This document shows positions 56,853-64,000 of a DNA stretch of 64,000 nucleotides, in pieces. The notes below the pieces were generated by a model. That model ran no database searches. It was not told the origin of the DNA and worked only from the letters and a program-made list of their open reading frames with translations. The stretch is from Nocardia albiluteola. Lineage in GTDB: Bacteria > Actinomycetota > Actinomycetes > Mycobacteriales > Mycobacteriaceae. The position numbers and the translations under genes are program-made. The stretch spans positions 124,001 to 188,000 of the forward strand of contig NZ_JAHKNI010000008.1 of assembly GCF_018860155.1 (NCBI RefSeq), in the 5' to 3' direction. Positions within the stretch are counted from its first letter, which is position 1. Every line of letters starts with the position of its first letter.

Positions 56853-59336
56853 GGTGGTCCTCCCGCCGGATGCGCACGACATGTCCCGGAGTGGTAGAAA
56901 GCTGTTGGTACACAACCGATCCGGGCGAATTCAGCGGCAGCCAGACGACCCGGTCGGGCATCTCGGTCACCTCGAGGGGCAGCGTGATGTGGCCGTGGTC
57001 GGTGCTCACGTGCACCGGATCGCCGGTGCTGGCGCCGATTTCGGCCGCGGTGTCGTGCGACAGGCGCACGACCGGCCGGCGAGCGGTGGCGGCGAGATTC
57101 TCCTCGCCGTCCTGCAGGCGGCCACGGTCGATGAGCATCCGCCAGCCGGCCAGGATCGCGCTGCCCGCCGGGGGCTGCGGCAGCGGTTCGGGCAGCGCGT
57201 CGGGGCCGGTCGCCGCCGGGCCGTCCCAGGCGCCGAGCGCGGCCAGTTCCGCACGGGCCGAGGCGATGTCGGGCAGCCGCAGCGGCACGCGCATCTCCTC
57301 GGCGATGGCGTGCAGGACGCGGTGATCGGCCAGCGGCGCGGCCTGCCTGCGGACGGTCGAATCGCCGAGTGCCGCATCGAATTCCCGCGCGCGGCCCTCC
57401 CAGGTCAGGAAGGTGCCGGACTTCTCCGAGGCGGTGGCTACCGGGAACACCACGTCGGCGTGGTCGGTGACCTCGCTGCGCCGCAGCTCCAGGCTGACCA
57501 CGAAGCGGGCGGCGTCGATGGCGGCCCGGGCCGCGGTGGGATCGGGCAGGTCGCCGATCTCGACACCGCCGACGACCAGCGCCCCGAGCGTGGACGCGGC
57601 GGCCAGGATCGCCGCGGTGTCACGCCCGGTATCCACGGGCAGCTCGTCCACATCCCACGCTGTCTTGATCTGCTGCCGCGCATGGGAATCCACGATCGGG
57701 CGGCCACCGGGCAGCAGGCCCGGCAACGCACCGGCCTCGACGGCCCCGCGCTCGCCGGCCCGGCGCGGCACCCACGCCAGGGCCGCGCCGGTGTCGTCGG
57801 CCAGGCGGACCGCGGCCGACAGCGCGCCGGGCGCGGTCGCCAGGCGCTCGCCGGCCAGGATCACCGCGCCGGGTTCGCGCAGCAGGTGGGCCAGCCGGGC
57901 GGCGGCGGCCCGGCCGCCCTCGTCGTCCAGGTCGATACCGGCCTGCTCCAGGCCGGTATCCACGCCCGTGCGAAGGGTTTCCAGCAGATGCGCCTCGGCG
58001 CCCGGCACCGTGGTCAGCAGCGTGCCGGACATGCGTTCCAGCCCGCGGCTGGCGTGCGCGGCCAGCGAATACACCGCCAGCCCCCGTTTCCGGGCGGCCT
58101 TGCGCAGTCTCAGGTAGACGATCGGGGACTCCTCCTCGGGCTCGAATCCGGCGAGCAACACCACCGGGGCGGCCTCGAGGGCGGCGTAGTCGACCGGCAT
58201 GCCCTGCCCGGCGATCCGGGCGGCGAGGAATTCGGCCTCCTCCTCCGAATGGGGGCGGGCGCGGAAGTCGATGTCGTTGGTGCCCAGGGCGATGCGGGCG
58301 AACTTGGCGTAGGCGTAGGCGTCCTCGAGGGTGGCGCGCCCGCCGACCAGCACCCCCGCGTTGCCGCGCGCGGCAGCCAGCCCCTCGGCGGCGCGCGCGA
58401 GGGCCTCGGACCAGGAGGCGGGGGTCAGTTCGCCGTCCCAGCCGCGGACCATCGGGGTGGTGATCCGGTCGGGCTCGCCGGCGTAGGCGAAGGCCCAGCG
58501 GCCCTTGTCGCAGTTCCATTCCTCGTTGACCTGCGGGTCGTCACCGGCCAAGCGCCGCAACACCTTTCCACGCCGGTGATCGGTGCGCTGGGCGCAGCCC
58601 GAGGCGCAGTGCTCGCACACCGCCGGGCTCGATACCAGGTCGAAGGGCCGGGCCCGGAACCGGTAGGCGGTGCCGGTGAGCGCGCCGACCGGGCAGATCT
58701 GCACGGTATTGCCCGAGAAGTAGGAATCCAGGGGTTCGCCGTCGGCGATGCCGACCTGTTGCAGCGCACCGCGATCCATCAGTTCGATGAACGGATCGCC
58801 GGCGACCTGCTGGGAGAAGCGGGTGCAGCGGGCGCACAGCACGCAGCGCTCGCGGTCCAGCAGCACGGCTGAGGACAGCGGAATCGGTTTGGGGTACGTG
58901 CGTTTGACGCCGTCGAAGCGGGACTCGGCGCGCCCGTTGGACATCGCCTGGTTCTGCAGCGGGCACTCCCCGCCCTTGTCGCACACCGGGCAGTCGAGCG
59001 GGTGGTTGATGAGCAGCAGCTCCATCACCCCCTCCTGCCCCTTCTGCGCCGTGGGGGAGGTGAGCTGGGTCCGCACGACCATGCCGTCGGTGACTGTCAT
59101 CGTGCAGGAGGCCACCGGCTTTCGCTGCCCCTCCACCTCGACGAGGCATTGGCGGCAGGCGCCGACCGGGTCGAGCAGGGGATGGTCACAGAATCGAGGG
59201 ACCTGGATGCCGACGAGTTCGGCGGCGCGAATGATCAGCGTGCCCGTCGGCACACTGAGGGTGGTGTCGTCGATAGTGACGGTGACCATGTCCGCGGGGG
59301 TCACCCCGTCGCTGGTACCCGAGGAAACCGTGGCGG

Positions 59337-59340
<4 letters not shown>
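56845..59340 (-). CDS. nuoG: NADH-quinone oxidoreductase subunit G
   Basis: An 831-aa iron-sulphur subunit of the peripheral arm. The N-terminal 2Fe-2S ligands are in PRFCDHPLLDPVGACRQC, then CPVCDKGGECPLQNQAMSNG and RERCVLCARCTRFSQQVAGD, and CEHCASGCAQRTDHRRGKVL is the extra N7-type region; the rest is a molybdopterin-oxidoreductase-like domain without cofactor. Electrons pass from NuoEF through its clusters to NuoI. The ATG overlaps the nuoF stop by 4 nt. Confidence 0.95.
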
Positions 59341-60643
<1,303 letters not shown>

Positions 60644-60647
<4 letters not shown>

Positions 60648-61378
60648 CGGTCGCTCCCGTCGTCGAAGCGCGAATCATGCCGGTGCAGTGGCTGTTCGGG
60701 CACCGCGGTGGTGCGGGCGACGTGCAGTCCGGCCAGGGTGGCCGCGCCCGTCTCGCCGTCGGTGACCCCGGGACGCTCGTCCGGGAAGCCGGCCAGCACG
60801 CGGGCGGTCTCGCGGAAGGTGCACAGCGGTATCCCGCTGCGGCTGCCGATCACCGGTTCGCCGTTGCGCAGCGAATCCGCCAGTGCGCGTGCGGATTCGG
60901 GGGTCTGGTTGTCGAAGAACTCCCAGTTCACCATGACGACCGGCGCGTAGTCGCAGGCGGCGTTGCACTCGATGTGCTCGAGGGTGATGCTGCCGTCGGC
61001 GGTGGTCTCCCCGTGCCCGATACCCAGGTGGGCCTTCAGCGCGGCCAGGATCTCGTCGCCGCCCAGGATCGCGCACAGCGTGTTGGTGCACACCCCGACG
61101 TGGTAGTCGCCGGTCGGGGTGCTGCGGTACATGGAGTAGAAGGTGGCCACGGCGGTGACCTCGGCATCGGTCAGGCCCAGCTGCTCGGCGCAGAATCCGA
61201 TGCCGGTGCCCGAAACGTACCCCTCGACGCTCTGCACCAGGTGCAGCAGCGGCAGCAGCGCCGAGCGCGACTGCGGATAGCAGTCGATGATCTGCTTCGC
61301 GTCGGCCTCGAGCCGGTCGTGCACCTCGGCCGGATACGGAATCGGCCGCGTGGAGAGCTTCAACAGGATTTCCGTCAT
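60644..61378 (-). CDS. nuoE: NADH-quinone oxidoreductase subunit E
   Basis: A 244-aa thioredoxin-like 2Fe-2S subunit. The ligands are in VGVCTNTLCAILGGDEIL (Cys-x4-Cys) and ECNAACDYAPVVMVNWEFF (Cys-x3-Cys). SRSALLPLLHLVQSVEGYVS is the N-terminal helical domain. A ~60-residue C-terminal extension (GAATLAGLHVARTTAVPEQP) is typical of actinobacterial NuoE. Start overlaps the nuoD stop (ATGA). Confidence 0.95.
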
Positions 61379-62703
61379 CGATCAACACCACCCATCACCG
61401 GGTCGATACTCGCCACGGCGGCGATCACGTCGGCGACCATGCCGCCCTCGCACATCGCCGCCACGGCCTGCAGATTCGTGAACGAGGGGTCGCGATAGTG
61501 CACCCGGTAGGGCCGGGTACCCCCGTCGCTGACCATGTGCACGCCGAGCTCCCCGCGCGGGGATTCCACCGAGGTGTACACCTGCCCGGGCGGCACCCGC
61601 AGCCCCTCGGTGACCAGCTTGAAGTGGTGGATCAGGCCCTCCATCGAGGTGCCCATGATGTGGCCGATGTACTCGGGGGAGTTGCCCAGGCCGTCCGGTC
61701 CCAGCTTCAGGTCCGCGGGCCAGGCGATCTTCCTGTCCTCCACCATGACCGGGCCGGGTCGCAGCTTGTCCAGGCACTGCTCGACGATCTTGAGCGACTC
61801 CTTCATCTCGTTCACGCGGATGAGGTAGCGGCCGTAGCAGTCGCAGCCGGTGTCGGTCATGACGTCGAATTCGTATGTCTCGTAACCGCAGTAGGGCTGG
61901 GACTTGCGCAGATCGTGTGGCAGGCCGGTGGAGCGCAGCACCGGGCCGGTGATGCCCAGGGCCATGCACCCGGCCAGGTCCAGGTAGCCGACGCCGCGGG
62001 TGCGGGCCTTCCAGATCGGGTTCTGGTTAAGCAGCAGCTCCATATCGCGCAGGCGTTTGGGCATGAGCGCCAACAGGTCTCGCACCTTGGCCACGCCGTC
62101 GTCGGGCAGATCCTGGGCCAGGCCGCCGGGGCGGATGTAGGCGTGGTTCATGCGCAGACCGGTAATGGTCTCGAAGACGTCCAGAATCAGTTCGCGCTCA
62201 CGGAATCCGAACAGCATGGGAGTCAGTGCGCCCAGCTCCATGCCGCCGGTGGCCAGCGCCACCAGATGCGAGGAGATCCGGTTGAGTTCCATCAGCATCA
62301 CGCGGATCACGGTGACCCGCTCGGGAATCGCCTCGGTGATGCCCAGCAGCTTCTCCACCGCCAGGCAGTAGGCGGTCTCGTTGAAGAACGGGGAGAGGTA
62401 GTCCATGCGGGTGACGAAGGTGGTGCCCTGCACCCAGGTGCGGTATTCGAGGTTCTTCTCGATGCCCGTGTGCAGATAGCCGATGCCGCAGCGGGCCTCG
62501 GTGACCGTCTCGCCTTCGATCTCCAGGATCAGCCGCAGCACACCATGCGTCGAGGGGTGCTGCGGGCCCATGTTGACCACGATGCGTTCTTCGGCGGCGC
62601 CGTCGAGGGCCTGGCGCACGTCGTCCCAGTCCTGCCCCACGACGGTGACAGTGGATTCGGTTGGGGAGGAACCTGTTTCGCGTTTGGTGTCTGTCTCGTT
62701 CAT
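61375..62703 (-). CDS. nuoD: NADH-quinone oxidoreductase subunit D
   Basis: A 442-aa hydrogenase-derived subunit that forms the quinone pocket with NuoB. VVNMGPQHPSTHGVLRLILE and CGIGYLHTGIEKNLEYRTW hold the conserved quinone-contact His and Tyr region; MLMELNRISSHLVALATGG and RPGGLAQDLPDDG follow. The N-terminal ~40 residues (MNETDTKRETGSSPTES) are variable. Its ATG is the third copy of an ATGAACGxGACAGAC start that is tandemly repeated upstream, and it overlaps the stop of the spacer frame (TGATG). Confidence 0.96.
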   Translation of the reverse strand: MNETDTKRETGSSPTESTVTVVGQDWDDVRQALDGAAEERIVVNMGPQHPSTHGVLRLILEIEGETVTEARCGIGYLHTGIEKNLEYRTWVQGTTFVTRMDYLSPFFNETAYCLAVEKLLGITEAIPERVTVIRVMLMELNRISSHLVALATGGMELGALTPMLFGFRERELILDVFETITGLRMNHAYIRPGGLAQDLPDDGVAKVRDLLALMPKRLRDMELLLNQNPIWKARTRGVGYLDLAGCMALGITGPVLRSTGLPHDLRKSQPYCGYETYEFDVMTDTGCDCYGRYLIRVNEMKESLKIVEQCLDKLRPGPVMVEDRKIAWPADLKLGPDGLGNSPEYIGHIMGTSMEGLIHHFKLVTEGLRVPPGQVYTSVESPRGELGVHMVSDGGTRPYRVHYRDPSFTNLQAVAAMCEGGMVADVIAAVASIDPVMGGVDR

Positions 62704-62900
62704 CAGTGGTACGTCCTCCGCTGGTCAGGCTTCGACGATGCAGCCGCGCGCCCGGCTGTGTCGTGCCGAGTGTCTGTCCCGTTCATCAGTGGTACGTCCT
62801 GCGCTGGTCGGGCTTCGACGATGCAGCCGCGCGCCCGGCTGTGTCGTGCCGAGTGGTCGTGCCAAGGGTCTGTCCCGTTCATCAGTGGTACGTCCTGCGC
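62689..62900. repeat. Tandem repeat of the nuoC/nuoD junction
   Basis: The sequence TTCATCAGTGGTACGTCCT recurs at about 62700, 62783 and 62879, i.e. at spacings of 83 and 96 bp; the first copy has one changed base (CTCC). Between copies the segment CTTCGACGATGCAGCCGCGC followed by GCCCGGCTGTGTCGTGCCGAG is also repeated. Each copy carries the codons of the NuoC tail DQRRTYH or a shifted version, the stop, and a nuoD-like ATG. Confidence 0.9.
62703..62882 (-). CDS. 59-codon spacer frame between nuoC and nuoD
   Basis: Starting at the ATG that overlaps the nuoC stop (TGATG at 62884-62880) the frame reads MNGTDPWHDHSARHSRARGC, contains a second MNGTD at codon 33, and ends SSKPDQRRTYH with a TGA overlapping the nuoD ATG. 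It is built from the tandemly repeated junction, so it begins like NuoD and ends like NuoC. It probably has no function as a protein but lets terminating ribosomes pass from nuoC to nuoD. Confidence 0.6.
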   Translation of the reverse strand: MNGTDPWHDHSARHSRARGCIVEARPAQDVPLMNGTDTRHDTAGRAAASSKPDQRRTYH

Positions 62901-63652
62901 TGGTCGGGCGGCGGGATGCGCGCGCCCTTGTACTCGACCGGGATCCCGCCGAGCGGGTAGTCCTTGCGCTGGGGGTGTCCGCGCCAGTCGTCGGGCATCA
63001 TGATGCGGGTCAGCGACGGATGACCGTCGAACAGGATGCCGAAGAAGTCGTAGGTCTCGCGCTCGTGCCAGTCGGTCGTGGGATACACCGAATACAGCGA
63101 CGGGATGTGGGGATCGGCGTCGGGCGCCGAGACCTCCACGCGCACACGGCGGTTGTGGGTGATCGAGAGCAGGTGGTAGAGCGCGTGCAGTTCGCGTCCG
63201 GTGTCGGCGGGGTAGTGCGCGCCGCTGACGCCCAGGCACAGCTCGAACCGCAGGTCCTGATCGTCGCGCAGGGTCCGGGCGACGACTGGCAGGTGCTCGC
63301 GGCGCACGTGCAGGGTCAGCTCGTCGCGGTCCACCACGATCTTCTCGATCGCGGCGGCGAACACGGTGTCGGACAGGGCCCTTGCCAGGGCGGTGACCAC
63401 CTCGTCGAAGTAGCCGCCGTAGGGCGGGGGCGTGCTGCCGGGCAGGCTCAGCGTGCGGATCAGGCGGCCGTACCCGGAGGTGTCGCCGGTGCCGCTGACG
63501 CCGAACATGCCGTGGCGCACGCCGATCACCTCCTGCACGGGCGCGGTCGGCTCGGCCTGCTCCGGCTTGCCGCCGGATTGCGCTGTGCTGGCTGGATCTT
63601 CGGTCACCGCAACCTCCGGTGGGCCCTGGGTGGCGGGGGAGTCGAATGTCAT
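62882..63652 (-). CDS. nuoC: NADH-quinone oxidoreductase subunit C
   Basis: A 256-aa peripheral-arm subunit. The conserved core is VDRDELTLHVRREHLPVVAR, then LYHLLSITHNRRVRVEVSA, PSLYSVYPTTDWHERETYDF and FGILFDGHPSLTRIMMPDDW with the invariant WHERE-like and DFxGIxFxGHP motifs. An N-terminal ~45-residue Ala/Pro/Glu-rich extension precedes it. The ATG overlaps the nuoB stop (ATGA). Its last codons DQRRTYH are the unit repeated downstream. Confidence 0.95.
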   Translation of the reverse strand: MTFDSPATQGPPEVAVTEDPASTAQSGGKPEQAEPTAPVQEVIGVRHGMFGVSGTGDTSGYGRLIRTLSLPGSTPPPYGGYFDEVVTALARALSDTVFAAAIEKIVVDRDELTLHVRREHLPVVARTLRDDQDLRFELCLGVSGAHYPADTGRELHALYHLLSITHNRRVRVEVSAPDADPHIPSLYSVYPTTDWHERETYDFFGILFDGHPSLTRIMMPDDWRGHPQRKDYPLGGIPVEYKGARIPPPDQRRTYH

Positions 63653-64000
63653 CGCAACAGCCCCTTCAGCTGGATGGTGGGGGTGTACTCCAGCGCGGCC
63701 TGCTCCGCGGCCCGGATGGCCTCCTCGCGGTCGACACCGAGGGGCATCTCCTGGATCTTCTCGTGCAGCTTCAGAATCGCGTGCAGCAGCATCTCCGGCC
63801 GGGGCGGGCAGCCCGGGAGGTAGATGTCCACGGGCACAACGTGATCCACGCCCTGCACGATCGCGTAGTTGTTGAACATGCCGCCCGAGGAGGCGCAGAC
63901 CCCCATGGCCAGCACCCATTTCGGCTCGGTCATCTGGTCGTACACCTGGCGCAGCACCGGCGCCATCTTCTGGCTGACGCGCCCGGCCACGATCATCAGA
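63649..64000 (-). CDS. nuoB: NADH-quinone oxidoreductase subunit B, C-terminal part (5' end outside window)
   Basis: The last ~116 codons of NuoB; the frame is open at the right edge. It carries the distal 4Fe-4S cluster N2 ligands in AMGVCASSGGMFNNYA and DIYLPGCPPRPEMLL, next to the quinone site. The preceding part VSQKMAPVLRQVYDQMTEPK fits the family exactly. The usual gene order predicts nuoA beyond the edge. It overlaps nuoC by 4 nt. Confidence 0.96.
   Translation of the reverse strand, partial: LMIVAGRVSQKMAPVLRQVYDQMTEPKWVLAMGVCASSGGMFNNYAIVQGVDHVVPVDIYLPGCPPRPEMLLHAILKLHEKIQEMPLGVDREEAIRAAEQAALEYTPTIQLKGLLR

Overview
The window is high-GC DNA with short intergenic gaps, frequent 4-nt ATGA/GTGA stop-start overlaps and many GTG starts. 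It carries a 14-subunit-type actinobacterial complex I operon, a rifampicin monooxygenase preceded by a rifamycin-associated element, a DUF574-type SAM methyltransferase, and many TetR/MerR/PadR regulators. This fits a Mycobacteriales actinomycete, most likely Nocardia or a close relative (inference from gene content). No rRNA, tRNA or CRISPR array was seen.

Layout. 1-8 kb: an SDR tail, a ketopantoate-reductase-like gene divergent from a TetR gene, a PadR-controlled DrrAB-type ABC exporter, a cytochrome P450, and small membrane, maltokinase-cap and lipoprotein genes. 8.1-11.4 kb: a transposon-like element (8113-11372) with ~36-bp terminal inverted repeats and a 5-bp target duplication, GATCT. 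It carries a SUKH/SMI1 gene and a HEAT-like gene but only a scrap of Tn3-type transposase. 11.4-23 kb: a TetR/FAD-monooxygenase pair with a perfect operator, two tandem GH25 lysozymes, a MerR gene, rox, two hypothetical genes, an ECF sigma factor and an SDR/MerR pair. 23-36.7 kb: accessory DNA rich in gene remnants (epoxide hydrolase, MFS, TetR, AsnC), two solitary transposon ends, uppS, and several hydrolase, beta-lactamase-fold and regulator pairs. 36.75-38.82 kb: a second element of the same family. Its two 46-bp ends differ at one base, it is flanked by TCTGC, and it carries an SDR, a MarR regulator and half a tyrosine recombinase.

39-48 kb, mostly minus strand: two membrane proteins with long Pro/Gln-rich tails and similar leaders flank a coupled set made of a possible 19-aa peptide, a GNAT acetyltransferase and a divergent IF-1. 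Then come hydrolases, a VOC protein, a methyltransferase and a Fic protein whose catalytic His is replaced by Gln.

48.5-64 kb: the nuo operon, minus strand, nuoB (cut by the window edge) to nuoN. Three oddities stand out: nuoH and nuoI are one continuous reading frame; the nuoC/nuoD junction is tandemly repeated, giving a 59-codon spacer frame that keeps stop-start coupling; and a 45-codon frame bridges nuoG and nuoH.

Strongest candidates for something undescribed: the family of transposase-less, cargo-carrying Tn3-like elements (two with intact target duplications), the NuoH-NuoI fusion with the spacer frames of the nuo operon, and the peptide/GNAT/IF-1 set.
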